Source: Talaromyces rugulosus (lineage: Eukaryota > Ascomycota > Eurotiomycetes > Eurotiales > Trichocomaceae). Taken from it: 64,000 nt of DNA. Both the position numbers and the translations under genes were made by a program. The stretch is from positions 372,001 through 436,000 of the forward strand of contig NC_049563.1 in NCBI RefSeq assembly GCF_013368755.1, in the 5' to 3' direction. The notes beneath the pieces were generated by a model, which was not told where the DNA came from, made no database searches, and saw only the letters and a list, made by a program, of their open reading frames with translations. The stretch's first letter is position 1. Each line of letters opens with the position of its first letter. Below, in pieces: positions 18,351 through 30,758 of the stretch.

Positions 18351-20137
18351 ATGGTTGAACGATTAAGGCCGAAGAGTCTGGCCTCTATGGCCCAAACAGT
18401 CAGCGATCGGTTTGCACTGGTCGCAAGAGAAGACAATTCCAAGCTCGTCGGTCAAACACAACGGTTTGAACTATGGGCCACAAGTTTGGGTCTTTATCAT
18501 CTAGGCCATAGCTCACTCGACTACCGATTCCGAGATGCTCCCTCTCTTTTCGAATACACTGTCGGCCTGTTGCGTGATCTGGAGGGGCTTCTGGTGCAGC
18601 GTTAGTCGTTCGCCTTCTGTCTGTATAGCTTGGTTCAGAGTGCTAACAGTACCTCCTCAGTCATGGATACACGCAACCCTGGACATCTATCTAGTGTTGA
18701 TACAAAGAACACGATTGGGTCCCATGAGCAGTTCAGCGATGACTCAGGGGAAGATGACTTTGAATCTTCTGACGATGAGTCTATTACTGATTTGTTATTG
18801 GGTAGTGTGAGTGCTACTATTGACAAGCTCTATCACCTCTCCTTCAAGATTCGCAATCCCGCGATGAGGCTGGGATTTTCTGAATCGCTCAAGTACCATG
18901 AAATTGACCCGGAAACCGGCGTCAACCTTATAGACCAGTTCCGAGAAAATGATCAACGTCATCTCGAACAGCTTTTCGCCTCTTACCGTTCGCTCTCCCC
19001 AGCGAATTTTGAAAAAGATTTCCTGGTTCGACGCCTAGCCAAAGCCAACACCCGACGGCGACAACAGTTTGGATATTGGAAGAGAAGAGCTCAGTTTGAA
19101 ACCATTTTTAAAAAAGAAATTATCGATAAGACGGCACCAGAGTTAGAAAATGATCCAAACCTAAACGTGCCTGCTGTTCCGATAGCGCCTTCACGACCTT
19201 CAACAGCAACTCATCTCAATGTGTCTAAAGTCAATATGGACGATGATACCTCAATGGTATCAAGTCTAACTATACCGAATATGAAATATGAGGGAAGTGG
19301 TGGTTATTTTTTCATTCCACCACCCCCAAAGCATCTGCTCGACGGAGAAGAGTTTGAGTGCCCCTATTGCTTCACTCTGTGTCCGCGCAAAATGCTCCAT
19401 CAAACGAACTGGCAGTATGATATACTCTTCAAAATGTTGATGATCGATAGCTTACAATTTGAAGAACTCACGTCCTACGCGACTTGCGTCCATATATTTG
19501 CACTTATGAGGACTGTAGAGATGCAGATCAACAGTACGACAGACTCGGCGATTGGATCAATCATGAAGCCTTTACGCATCAGAGGAAATCCGGCATTAAC
19601 AGCAGTAACAATGAAAACCTGTCTATTCAAGAATCCCGGAAGTGCCCATTTTGCTTCGAGATCGTAGGACGCCAGCATATCGCAACGCACCTTCGCAGGG
19701 TGGCCTGTTTCTCCCTTCCACGATCGACTGGAAGTGACGATGAGTCTTCACAAGACAGCCAGATATCCGGTAGAGCGGACCTTAGATCAAACAAGTCCAG
19801 ATGTTCTGAGATAAGGTGTGAGACCTCATTTGGTGGTGCTGAATCTGTTTCTGAGGCTGGCCCGGAAGTTGACTTGAAAAACAATATTCCGCTCACTTTG
19901 GAATCCCTCCAACAACAGCAACCAGATCCCAAGGATAAGGAATCGAAGGTCAACATATTCTTGGAAAGGCTAGAGAGTGAATCAGCTGACTCACACCACA
20001 CTCCTCCCGGCATTGATCCCACGTCAATTTCTGACTTTGGAATGCTTCATCCGACCGCTGCTTGGTGTGTTGGCTTCCCCGAACTCGAGAACCCGGAAAT
20101 TTTGGAGAAATTTGACTTTGACTCGTTCCTGTATTAG
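18351..20137 (+). CDS. C2H2-type zinc finger protein of a fungal expanded family
   Basis: Three exons: 18351-18600, 18661-19414 and 19465-20137, in phase, giving 558 aa. The second intron (50 nt) must be removed to join WQ to THVLRDLRPYICTYEDC. The N-terminal part (1-250) is helical with an acidic stretch DDSGEDDFESSDDES. Zinc-finger motifs: FECPYCFTLCPRKM (about 245), YICTYEDC followed by an H-x-x-x-x-H pair (about 285-312), and KCPFCFEIVGRQHIATHLRR (about 345). This order with the phrase DLRPY(I/V)CT is common in Pezizomycotina proteins that often sit near ankyrin or NACHT genes. The role of these proteins is unknown; DNA or protein binding is possible. The C-terminal 170 residues are disordered and acidic. 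Confidence 0.85.
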
Positions 20138-20524
20138 TCAACAATATTTGATTGTTTACAAAAAGGGCATCTGGACCCCTAGTAACATTCATATTCATTC
20201 TATATTTTGTTTGTCGAGGCGTGAGGTAATTTAAACCATCACCTTCCTTATCTATAAACATATCTGCACAAGGACAAATGTAATTGTAGAGACATTATTT
20301 CTGAGCAACTACCGTCTAACTCAGAGAACAAAACATGGAAAATTCCAAGTCTTTTGATAGTATACAACTACAACTACAACTACAACTACAATCGATTCTG
20401 ACGTAACAGCTGGCTTATGTAATCGGATTGTCGATCATCCCCGCTTCCGCGGCAATAGCTTCACTTTCTCGACGTCAATATTCAGCTTCCCGGCTAATAC
20501 GCCCCATTTAAAATGCTTTGAGGA
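20138..20524. other. intergenic with a short (CTACAA)n microsatellite
   Basis: A run of about four and a half CTACAA units lies at 20364-20392. The remainder is the FIG4 promoter; no other feature is seen. Confidence 0.5.
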
Positions 20525-23500
20525 ATGGAGAGCTTAGAGGAGCTGAGCCGGGCTGCTGCCAACAACAGTACCGAGACTGTTGCTCATGATGCCCCAGCAT
20601 CCCACTCGCCCTCGACGCAGGTAGAACCTCTCAAAACGTCATTTTCCGATCCCGTGCTCTCGCGAAACAATTCCCAGTCTGCGGCGTCTGGCAGTACGCT
20701 ACAAATTGACCAGCATCCGTCGGTGGATGGCACGTCCACTCTTAGAGATGACAGCACCGATGAACTCGGCAAGGACGCAGAAGGCTTCTTCCCTCAGCTG
20801 TCGTACAACCCACCAACCTCCGCAGACGACAAGTACACTGAGGAATTTGCGGTCGCCGACGAAGAGCCACTTGCACCATCCTTTGAGCGAACTACCTCCC
20901 CGGTGACGTCAACTCAGAGAAGTAAGACCTCGTTCTACGAAAAGGCCGGCGAAGAAGGCGTTGTGCGTATGCACAAATTCACCCTCTATGAAACGGCAAC
21001 GCGATACTACCTGGTCGGGATTGACCAGCTCGATACCCGTTATCGAATCCTGAAGATCGATCGCACGTCCGAGTCGGATGACTTGAGTCTCTCCGAAGAA
21101 GGAATTGTCTATACAAAACAGGAAATGAATCAGCTGCTTGAGACTATTGAAGATGGAAACAAGAGTTCGGGTGGTTTAAAGCTCAAGTGTAGCGCATGGG
21201 CGTTGCTTGGATTCATTCGCTTTACAGGCGCATACTACATGTTGCTGGTCACCAAGAGAAGCTCGGTAGCCAACATCGGAGGTCACTTTCTCTATCAAGT
21301 CGACGGCACAGAACTGGTTCCGCTCACGACATCGGCTTCCTCTCGTATTAGGCCCGAGAAAAACTCAGAAGAGGCCCGTTACATAGGGATATTGAATAAT
21401 CTCGACCTGTCCCGGTCATTCTATTTCAGTAATTCATACGATATCACACGCACATTGCAGCATAATATTTGTCGCGAACGCACTCACCTCCAGAAAGACC
21501 TTCATAGCTTACCTGATTACGATCACAATTCAATGTTTGTATGGAACCATCACCTTCTTAGCCCAGTCGTTGCGAGCCTCAAGACCCCGTATGACTGGTG
21601 TCTGCCTATTATTCACGGTTATGTCGACCAGTCTGTTCTTTCGGTGTACGGGCGGTCTGTGTATATTACAATCATCGCCCGCCGTTCTCGATTTTTTGCC
21701 GGTGCTAGGTTTTTGAAACGAGGAGCGAACGACTTGGGCTACGTTGCCAACGATGTAGAAACCGAACAAATAGTTTCCGAGGTAACGACGACATCTTTTC
21801 ATTCGCCGGGTCCTCGACTCTATGCAAATCCGCGATTCACCTCGTATGTACAACATCGAGGCAGTATCCCACTTTATTGGACACAGGACAGCACTGGGGT
21901 GAGCCCGAAGCCGGACATTGAGCTCAATCTCATCGATCCATTCTACTCGGCTGCTGCACTACACTTTGACAACCTGTTTGAGAGATACGGGGCTCCCATA
22001 TACGTCCTAAATTTGATCAAAGCAAGAGAGCGCACACCTCGAGAGTCAAAACTGCTTAAGGAGTACAATAATGCCGTGGATTATCTCAACCAGTTTTTAC
22101 CGGAAGATAAGAAAATCATATACAAGGCATGGGATATGAGCCGAGCGTCCAAAAGCCGCGACCAAAACGTGATTGACACACTAGAGGATATTTCGTCTGA
22201 GACATTGCCCATCACCGGATTCTTCAGGAACGGTGACGACCGAGAGTCCGGGTTGCAGCTTCAAAGCGGTGTGGTGAGGACGAACTGTATTGATTGCTTG
22301 GATCGAACAAACGCTGCTCAATTTGTTATCGCCAAAAGGGCGCTGGGTTATCAGCTGCATGCTCTCGGAGTTATAGAGGGAACGCAAGTTCACTATGATA
22401 CGGACGCAGTCAACATGTTCACTAATATGTGGCATGACCACGGAGACACCATTGCTATTCAGTACGGCGGGTCTCATCTTGTCAACACAATGGCGACATA
22501 CCGCAAGACAAACCAATGGACCAGCCAGTCGAGAGATATGGTTGAGAGTTTCAAGCGCTACTATAACAATTCATTCTTAGATGCGCAGCGCCAAGAGGCA
22601 TATAACCTCTTTCTCGGAAACTATACATTTACTCAAGGACAACCTATGCTTTGGGACCTCTCCACAGACTACTATTTACATCATACAGATCCGCGGACCT
22701 GGTCCAAACTCAAGAGACCAGACTATATTACTTGGTACACTCCTGAGAATTTGGAAAAGAGAGATGAGCCTAGCAGCTGCCCTCCATCGACAACGCCCAA
22801 GGACAAGTCAATCACGTATTATGATGACTACTGGTTGGAGTACTACCGGCCTCTATCGCTGACATCTTTTGGAAAGATCTACCCCTTGAGACTCAACTCA
22901 ACTCTCAAGTATCTTCCCTTCCGGTCCACCCAAGGCGGGCGATACGATTTGAGCCCCTTTGTGGTGAGAACTCCGCCACACGAACCAGCAAGTCGGGAAC
23001 GTACGGTCCCTTTAGGCCATCAGCGTAAAGGGGTCAAAATCCAAGAGCCAGACAGTACAAGCGACCAGACAAGCGGGACTTCTCGTGGCGTTGATGTCAT
23101 GGAACCCATCCGTAGTTGGCAACGTCAACAACCGTCGGCCGAAAAACGACCACCATCAGCAGGTATCATGAAAGAGACAGGGGCGACACTGGCAAGTTCC
23201 GTGCCTACGCTTCCGTCCATGTCAACGTCTCTTACAGATAGCACTGGCACTGGCAGAGCACCTAGCAAAGCGCAAATCGCCCAGTGGACGCTGGACCAGT
23301 TGGTGTCAGGCTCGCTGAATCCGTCTGTGACGTCGACCGAAGCCGAGGAATACGAGCGCTACATCAACCATCCTCTCAAGGTCCCTCTCGTTGTCACATC
23401 CGACGACGATTTGGAAACGGCGTCGTCGCTACGAGAACGAGGTGCGAATCTAGAGTTGTTGGAATACGTGAATAAAGCCCGTGGCGTCAGTGCGGGAGGC

Positions 23501-23671
23501 ATGCGAGAAACGTTTATTGCTGAAGAGGATCTGACTGATTATGCCGAGTTTCTCAAGGTGGATGAAGACGCTCTAACTGTTGTCGCCGAGGACCGTGATA
23601 AAAAGAGGTACAAGAGATATCGCCAATGGTTGAAGGGGAAGAGTTTGTTTAAGCAGAGGGTCGATGCGTGA
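20525..23671 (+). CDS. FIG4: SAC-domain phosphoinositide 5-phosphatase Fig4
   Basis: Single exon, 1048 aa. Fig4 removes the 5-phosphate from PI(3,5)P2 and works with Vac14 and the kinase Fab1 on the vacuole membrane. The first 150 residues are Ser/Thr-rich and disordered. The SAC domain follows, starting at MHKFTLYETATRYYLVGID, with the catalytic CX5R motif RTNCIDCLDRTN at about residues 585-596. The segments RHxLxRG-like FLKRGANDLGYVANDVETEQIV and FQGGSHLV-like IQYGGSHLVNTM are typical of SAC enzymes. FLGNYTF and DYYLHH near 700-740 match Fig4 rather than Sac1, and no C-terminal transmembrane pair is present. The C-terminal 250 residues are low in structure. The gene converges on TTI2, with 130 bp between stops. 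Confidence 0.95.
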   Translation: MESLEELSRAAANNSTETVAHDAPASHSPSTQVEPLKTSFSDPVLSRNNSQSAASGSTLQIDQHPSVDGTSTLRDDSTDELGKDAEGFFPQLSYNPPTSADDKYTEEFAVADEEPLAPSFERTTSPVTSTQRSKTSFYEKAGEEGVVRMHKFTLYETATRYYLVGIDQLDTRYRILKIDRTSESDDLSLSEEGIVYTKQEMNQLLETIEDGNKSSGGLKLKCSAWALLGFIRFTGAYYMLLVTKRSSVANIGGHFLYQVDGTELVPLTTSASSRIRPEKNSEEARYIGILNNLDLSRSFYFSNSYDITRTLQHNICRERTHLQKDLHSLPDYDHNSMFVWNHHLLSPVVASLKTPYDWCLPIIHGYVDQSVLSVYGRSVYITIIARRSRFFAGARFLKRGANDLGYVANDVETEQIVSEVTTTSFHSPGPRLYANPRFTSYVQHRGSIPLYWTQDSTGVSPKPDIELNLIDPFYSAAALHFDNLFERYGAPIYVLNLIKARERTPRESKLLKEYNNAVDYLNQFLPEDKKIIYKAWDMSRASKSRDQNVIDTLEDISSETLPITGFFRNGDDRESGLQLQSGVVRTNCIDCLDRTNAAQFVIAKRALGYQLHALGVIEGTQVHYDTDAVNMFTNMWHDHGDTIAIQYGGSHLVNTMATYRKTNQWTSQSRDMVESFKRYYNNSFLDAQRQEAYNLFLGNYTFTQGQPMLWDLSTDYYLHHTDPRTWSKLKRPDYITWYTPENLEKRDEPSSCPPSTTPKDKSITYYDDYWLEYYRPLSLTSFGKIYPLRLNSTLKYLPFRSTQGGRYDLSPFVVRTPPHEPASRERTVPLGHQRKGVKIQEPDSTSDQTSGTSRGVDVMEPIRSWQRQQPSAEKRPPSAGIMKETGATLASSVPTLPSMSTSLTDSTGTGRAPSKAQIAQWTLDQLVSGSLNPSVTSTEAEEYERYINHPLKVPLVVTSDDDLETASSLRERGANLELLEYVNKARGVSAGGMRETFIAEEDLTDYAEFLKVDEDALTVVAEDRDKKRYKRYRQWLKGKSLFKQRVDA

Positions 23672-23801
23672 TGGTCAATGTTGACGTTGTACAAGAAATG
23701 AAAAGAGATATGTTGTTATTTTATAGTTATTTATGATGAGCAATTATTGATACCCAATTTACATGCATGGTGAAGCTTAAAACTGTAATGATATCCATTG
23801 A

Positions 23802-25858
23802 TTAATCAAAATAATCATCACTTAAATCCTCCTCGTGAATCCTATCGAAAAGATCTCTTAGATTCTCATCGGCCGCTATCAGAGCTTCCACTTCTTTTCC
23901 CATGTCAATTTCATCGCCCTCAACGACACCTGTCCAATATATTCTTTTAAGGTCGTCTTCCTTGATACTAACCGCACTTTGCACGGCAATATTTAAAAGA
24001 TTTGTTGCTCCTTGCAACTTCTTCATCACGTTCCGTAACTGAGTTTGTAATTCGATGTCCTGAGTTCCCTTCTCATCTTGAGAAATATTCATCCAGCACG
24101 CGCAAAAGGCAGCGAGGAACTCTCCTCTGTACCGCCATATCCTCGGGTGCGAGTTGAGAATGACGGCTTGCGCTGCAGCCACACCAGCTGCGAGTAGGGG
24201 CAAGTGTGCCGTTACGAATGGGTTGGTGAGAGTGTTGTAGATAACAGGAATTATTTCCTGTAGGTACTTTGTTGTATGGATCCCGATGTGTTGAACCACA
24301 GTCTTTAACTGGCCCAGAATGAATGTCGATAGTCTCGGATACGGGAATGAAGCGAGCATGGAAGATTCAGTCTTGGTGGTTGGGGTGTATGAGCTGATAT
24401 GGTGGAATGCCGAAATGACATTGTCGCGGAGGAGGGTCGTTAGCCGGGACGTGTAGGCTGCTCTGTTGTCTTCTTGGTGGTATGATGACGACTGACCAAT
24501 GTGATAGCGGGTCTGAAGTGTGAGTAGTAGTGCTTTGTACGTAATTCCCAGGATTTGCAGGCTTTCATCTTCAGCTGTTAGTGTTGGAAGAGAGAGGAGA
24601 GTTGGGGTGAGAGCGTCGTCGAATACGGAAGATAGATTCGTGCGTCGGAGAAGGTCTGAGTTGCTTGATTGAATGGGTTTGAGAAAGCTTATAAGAAGAT
24701 GGCATCCGCGATATTTGAATGACGGACTCTCATCGTCTAAAAGAGACAAAATAGGCGGGACATAGAACTGGAATTGATTTTCCAGGCGTGCAATATCGGA
24801 GGACTGTTGTTGATTGCATCAGATGGAGGCTCCAGCGATTAATTTCGTAGTAAACTTACGGTATATAGTGAAAGCACCCACTCCAAAACTGTCGTCGCAT
24901 ATACATCAACATGTTTCCACGGCTTCGCCTCGGGGTTGAATATATTCCCGTCGAATCTGGGTTGAGGCATCGGGTGAAGATTCTTTCGGCCGGCTCCAGT
25001 AACGGCTGTGTTTCTGGTCTTTGCAAATATCGGCCTTATTTTTGATTTAGACATTTGTTCCACGATGTCCCAGTTCCTTTGATGGTTCTCTGATGGCGAA
25101 AATGTCTGTAGCACTGCAAGGGCGTCATGGTAGCTTTTGCTAGTTGTCCATGAATCACGCGTGTTTGTGAAGCTTGCAAGAGCTGTAAAAATGTCCGCTG
25201 CATTTTCTGCCTCGGCTACAGGCAAGATGCTATTGAGAGCTTCAATGCATGAAATTGCGATCTCGAAGGTGGATCGCTTTGATTTAAGTGTTGTCGTCAA
25301 CTTGATCTTCTTCGACTCTGCAAGGCGTTAAATTGAAACTCCTCACGTATATAATGGTGAACTCACTATCATCTGTGTATTCGGATTCCAGGGCCTCAGC
25401 AAAATCCGAGGATGGCAAAGATATTTGCACCAACCAAGCATAAATCGCCTGTGCTGCCTCCTTACCATCAGCACCAAAAGGCTCGCTGAACTTCCATTCC
25501 CTGAGAGCAGTCCAGATAACCAGTAAATCCTCATTCAGCTATTTTCGGTATTAGTAAGTTTCTGAATTAGGGACCGACAAATAGTTGTACGCACGGCAGA
25601 TAAATCTTGAGCATCAGGAGACGATAGTTCTGTTTGTAACGCGGGTAATGTTACTATTTCGTCATTAACCTCCGCCTCAAACCGATCTAAACTCTCATTA
25701 TTCGTTTTTTTGATATATGCTCGCGCAGCAAGGCGAGTTTTCTCCATCTCGCCAAGTCCTTGCGGGATCGACACTGTTGCGATATCGTTCTGAGACTGAC
25801 ATCGAGAGGTGTAAGGAAAAGCGGGCAACGGCTGCGGAAATCTATCCACATTTAACAT
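23802..25858 (-). CDS. TTI2: Tel2-interacting protein 2 (TTT complex)
   Basis: Four exons: 25858-25595, 25538-25367, 25317-24860 and 24803-23802, giving 631 aa. The TTT complex (Tel2-Tti1-Tti2) helps PI3K-like kinases such as Tor, Tel1 and Mec1 to fold and assemble. The sequence is all-helical. The conserved stretch near residues 300-360 is PPILSLLDDESPSFKYRGCHLL, then SSVFDDALTPTLLSLPTLTAEDESL, as expected for the Tti2 family. The C-terminus is acidic. Introns are 49-56 nt and each join keeps the frame. The start codon is the first ATG after a gap from the CCA1 stop (192 bp), on the same strand. Identification is by motif memory, not alignment. Confidence 0.8.
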
Positions 25859-26050
25859 TATTTATCCGCAGGGAGCAAACGTCAAGCACGCGGCCATAAA
25901 AACTTTGAATACAACACAGCCTGATTTACAGCATTGAAACTAATCCACAAGACTTATAGGGTGTTTTTATTTAAATTGCTGATACGTTCCCATTGTGGTG
26001 GTTAATCTAACAGCCATATAGTGGAGGGTATATATCTCTATCTGCCCATG

Positions 26051-28010
26051 CTAAATGCCAAGTTCCGCTCTCCTTCGCTTCATCTCGTTGACAGCCTCTT
26101 CTTTCTCTGTTATCTCAGGATGAAGCAGCTGCCATTCAATCATCTTTTCAAGTGCTATGCTCAACCACTTGCCACGGCCTGCGCCCAGGGCTGCCGAGAG
26201 TTCAGTGCCGTTGACAATTGGTCTCAATTCCGTCACGTTGAGCAAGCTTTCTCTCTCAATGTAGGAGAGGAATTTATCATACTCGTCAATCACTATTTCG
26301 ACTATTAGCGACTATGTCGAAAATTCAAAAAAGGCTACTTTACCATTGGAGAACTCGGCACCGGCCATGATCTCTTGGAGCAACGCCATGATAGCGACCA
26401 TCCGCCAGTCCTTCTTCCAGGATCGTATGGTAAGGCCAACGCGCTGTCTAATTTCGGATTCTGTGCCAGAAATTTCCCCCGCTAAGAAGCTATCTTTAAG
26501 TGATTTGAGTTCTGTAAAGTACCCGACTGATTCCTTCAGAATGCAGACTGTCTTGTTGTCGGAGCGGAGATTGTCTCTGGCCACCTCTGCTGCGCGTGCA
26601 ACGACCGGTGGTTTTTCTGACTTTGATTTGATCGGACGGGCAGGGACAAGCGCCCAAGGGGAGAAGGCAGCTACTATCCATGCATGGTAGGCATCGATTT
26701 CATCGCGAATGAGGAGATCATGTAAATGTTTGGTCTTTTGGGAAAGGTCATCTGCGTCGTCGGCAGGATGGGCGATCTTGTCAAAGCTATCGTAAACAAG
26801 CGACCAGGAGCTTGTATCCGCTTGTGCTTCGTCCCTTAGATTGGCGAATATGGTGGAGTGTAGCGAGAGGGTGTCAATGTGCGTCAACGCCGCCTTAGGA
26901 TCCGGCCCTACTCGTATTTAGTATGTTTTGGCGACAACAAGTAGTGAACAGCTTACCCCGAAGCATTTTCTCTACTTCTGCTCCCACACGCTCCTTGCTA
27001 ATCTTAAGCCTGAGTGCATCCTTGATGGACTCGTTCTGCATAGCTTGTTTACAGTCGTCGTCGATGCGGTAGCCTAGCCGGCTTGCGAATCGGATGAGTC
27101 GAAGGATGCGTAGAGGGTCATCCTTGAACGTCTGGTAGGCCTCGAGTGGCGTCCTGATAAGCTTCTGCTTTAGATCTTTGAGGCCTAGGCCTGTCAAATC
27201 TTCAAGAGCTGACGTATTTAGGTTGTAGAACATCGCATTGACGGTTGCGTCGCGACGCAGAGCATCTTCTTCGGCTGTTCCAAATTCCATTTGCGGGTTT
27301 CGACTCTCCTCTGTGTATGTCTCCTTCCGCAGGTTTACCAAGTCGATGTCTAGTCCAAAGATCCTGGTGGTCACTGTTTCCAGGTGCTTGGACTTTTCCG
27401 GGTTCGCGTCGATTTTGTGGACTTTGACGATTTCGTCGTCATTGAGCGCAGGATTGCCGCTACCCTTGTATTTAGCCAGATTCTCTGGATCATCCAAATA
27501 TTCTTTCATAAAATTCCCAAACTGAAAGCCGGTCATTGTACTGATTGCGACATCAATATCGTGGCTGTCAACGCCCAGTAGCTTGTCTCGCACCCAGCCA
27601 CCAGTAAAGCGCAGCACCATTTCTTGCTGTGCATCTTGGCCTGTCGGTTCGTTTTTTTGCTCAATGTAGCTTTTTACATCAAGCAGAAGTCGTTCAATGA
27701 GGTGCTCGAGCGGGGTGAGCTCGATTTTGGGGAGAGGCTGTCGGATCTCTTCCGTCTGGACAACCATGTTGTCTCGATGCGGGGAGGTCGACGTCGTGAT
27801 GCGTCGCCTCTTGTTGGCTCGCTGGGGGCTATCTTCTTGGACCTTGTGGACCGGCATGAAAAGAGGGAGGCGTCGAGTGTTCAACGAAGGCGCACAACAT
27901 CCGCCATGCACGGCGATGCTGGAGGCGGGGAGGGAAGAATATTCGCGACAGACGGTTTTCCGAAGGAGCCGGACGTTGTTCTTCCACAAGGACGAGCAAG
28001 CCTTCAGCAT
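26051..28010 (-). CDS. CCA1: CCA-adding tRNA nucleotidyltransferase
   Basis: Three exons: 28010-26957, 26907-26344 and 26292-26051, giving 619 aa. The enzyme adds CCA to the 3' end of tRNAs. The class II head domain reads VLRFTGGWVRDKLLGVDSHD (about residues 129-148), with DIDV carrying the metal-binding Asp pair, and further on RRDATVNAMFYNL and DDPLRILRLIRFASRLGY, the template-like motifs. The first 50 residues are rich in Arg, Ser and Leu and look like a mitochondrial presequence. A second in-frame Met (PVHK, about residue 52) and a third (VVQTEE) could give cytosolic or nuclear forms, as yeast CCA1 does with multiple starts. The C-terminal domain is helical. Introns are 49 and 51 nt. Confidence 0.96.
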
Positions 28011-28474
28011 TTATAAGGCTATAAATGCAGCATGACTCACACTGATTGTTGCTGCGGAACCGTGGTATGGAAGAAAATTGCTGTGTCGACGTAATAATCC
28101 GGTGTGACTCCCGGTTTTTACGCAGCCTGGCGGTGATGAGTCAACGAGTCGACGATGTCTGCCTTGAATCAGACTCCTGTAAGCAGCCAATTTCGTATTA
28201 TGTGGTGAGATGTCCAGATGAATTTGTGCAAGATACATACACAGTAATGGTTTGCGCGGGCAAGGAAGGAGCGCGCAGTAGAGAGACGCCCGCATGGCGG
28301 CTTCCGCCCTCACCTCACACCTCACCTAATCAACCACCCTCTCTCGACACTCACTCATGATCGCTGCTTGCATGCCCCTCCACGCACCACCGCGCCTCGT
28401 CCCCAACTCATAAATGCAGCCATATCTACACAGCTTCACGTCCCGCCCACAATCACGGCATTCTTGAGTCGTCC
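28011..28474. promoter_or_regulatory. CCA1 / TRS85 divergent promoter
   Basis: 464 bp between two divergent ATGs. The TRS85 side is rich in C and CT tracts (28300-28450). No specific site is recognised. Confidence 0.5.
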
Positions 28475-30758
28475 ATGACATCGCCCGAAGATGCAGCCCC
28501 GGTCAAGCCTCCGCCATCTTTCTCAGGAGCCCCCATCGTCGTGCCCAAGTCGACATACTCCGCCGACACTGTCCAGTCGCCGCGCTCCTTCACTGCAGAC
28601 CTGCGAGATGCCCCGTCCATAGCCTCGTCCACTCCGCAGCTGCCGTATCGAAATGAGTCGCCATCTCGATCTGCTTCCCCCAGCAGCAGGCTGTCGGGTT
28701 CCGTCTCCCTCCCGAATAGAGCGTCAATCGGGTCGCCGCTGGGGAGCCTGCCGGATGTGTCGGACAGCATCCGGTCATTGATCATACGCTCCTTTTCCCC
28801 GTCGATCGCCATCTTCGCTTCTGATGATACGGAGGAATTGGTGAGGCAGAAGGGGTTCAAAGGCGGCTTCCGAGAGCTGGTACGGCCATTCGGGGAGAAC
28901 ATCACGGGCAAGGTTGTCGTGCGAGATAGTGTTGGGTCAAGCCGTGGATGGGATGACTTTAGCATCCGCTTCGTGGAATTGTCTCCTCAGAGAAAGACAC
29001 AGAATGATCCCACGACCCCGCCGGTATCTCCGCTCGTCCAGCTTGAAGAGCTCCTCCAACAAAGACTGGGCTCTGCCGACGATGCAACAAACAGATGGTC
29101 GCAGCTCACCCAGTCTCCGATGGGCAATACATCGGTGTCTTCACCTTTCTATCAACTACTCCTCCGTCGACTGCTATCCGTCGATGCACCTACCCCTCAC
29201 GAAACTTTCTCTCACCCAGTCGCCTGCGTTATTACCATCAGTTCGCGCAACAAGACCCCCTTAGAATCGCTTCGGCAGCTGTATACGCAAACGAGCCAAG
29301 GCAGTACAGCACCACCCCCCTATGTGCACTCGGAATTCCTTCGGTATTATGTGCTCGTTCATGACGAGGACCGCGACGATATCGCGGAATCCACGAGGCT
29401 CTACGATCAAATGAAACGCCACTTTGGACTACACTGTCATCTTCTAAGACTACGAAGCGACCAGTGTGTCGTCACTGATGATGACAGCACCGAGGTTCCC
29501 CCGTGTGAGTGGTTGTCTCCGGAAGAGGAACTCTCGAAAATGAACGAAACTAGTAAGGACAAATCTTATGGAATCTGGGACATCCGCTAACTTTAGAATG
29601 TTAGGTGCGTTGATAGACCTCGGCACTGAAGTTGCTTACCTCTTTGAAAGCGACGTTACCGCTATAAAAACACTTATACGCGAGCTAGTTGTGCAGTCCG
29701 TTGTTCCGTTTATGGAAAACAAAGTCGCATTATGGAACGATCAAGTAGCCTCTAAGCGAAGGGGCCTCAGTGGACGGTTCATGTCCATGTCACGAAGATG
29801 GACTGGGTTTGGGTCTAGCTCGAAATCGGGCTCGTCGGGCTCGTCGGGTGGTATGTCTGGTAACTACGATGCTTCACAAGGCTTTTATAAGCCCGACGTC
29901 CCGGAAGCACTATTACGGAAGCTAGGAGACTTTGCGTTCATGTTACGGGATTACAAACTGGCTGCGTCCACCTATGACCTCGTTCGATCAGATTATTCTA
30001 ACGACAAGGCATGGAAGTATCATGCAGGGGCTCACGAAATGTGTGCCATCAGCTCACTATTGAACCCCTTGTCGTCTGCTGTTAAGAGCAGGGTCGAAGG
30101 TATCGATCAGATGATTGACACCGCTTGTTATTCATACCTCACAAGATGCTCGGACGCTGTCAACACGTTGCGATGTCTTGCGCTATCAGTTGAACTCCTG
30201 AAGTCAAGAGGTGGTTCAGCCACCGAAGGAGCTGCCAGATGGGCAATGCGTTCCATGGAACTGGGACTTGCCGGTCCAATCGGCCAGGCTCTTTTTACAG
30301 AGCGCGTGTCAGCTTGCTATGCATCAAAAACCAGCACAGGAGGTGCCAAGTGGGGAGCTCGTCGCAGGAAAGCAGCGATGTGGAGCATACTCGCAGGCGA
30401 ATCCTGGCTGAGGCTAGGTAAACCTGCCCTTGCCTCAGCCTGTCTGGAAGACGCGGATCGACTATACGCTGAAGTTCTGGACAAGGATGGTGTCTTTCCG
30501 ATGTCGGATATGCAAGAATTCATAGACAATCTCAAGCACGCTGTCAAGGTCGAATTCCTCGAGTCGAAGGGAGTCGACACCAGCGACGAGACGATAGTGG
30601 CTGGGCAGCTGGGGACGGAGGAAACCAGCGAGAAGCTAGACACGAGAGCCAATCGTCGATCGATTATTATGGCTTCTTCTCCGCTTGACAATGGCCCTCT
30701 CAGCCCGACTAAGCACCAAGGGGAGAGCGCCAAGACACTTGACGACGATTTTGAATAG
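28475..30758 (+). CDS. TRS85: TRAPP complex subunit Trs85
   Basis: Two exons: 28475-29552 and 29605-30758, giving 743 aa. Trs85 defines the TRAPPIII complex, which activates Rab Ypt1 in autophagy and Golgi traffic. Residues 1-110 are Ser/Pro-rich. Diagnostic stretches: SPSIAIFASDDTEELVRQKGF, SPFYQLLLRRLLSVDAP, WLSPEEELSKMNE just before the intron, and YLFESDVTAIKTLIRELVVQ, VPFMENKVALWNDQVASKRR, GLSGRFMSMSRRW after it. The acceptor chosen (TTAG at 29601-29604) sits 15 nt from a GCTAAC branch site; another in-frame acceptor at 29617 would drop a few residues. The second half is helical repeat-like (LRDYKLAASTYDLVRSDY). Confidence 0.93.

Noticed and set aside
27624..28016. 130-aa plus-strand frame
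   Set aside because: Antisense to the first exon of CCA1.
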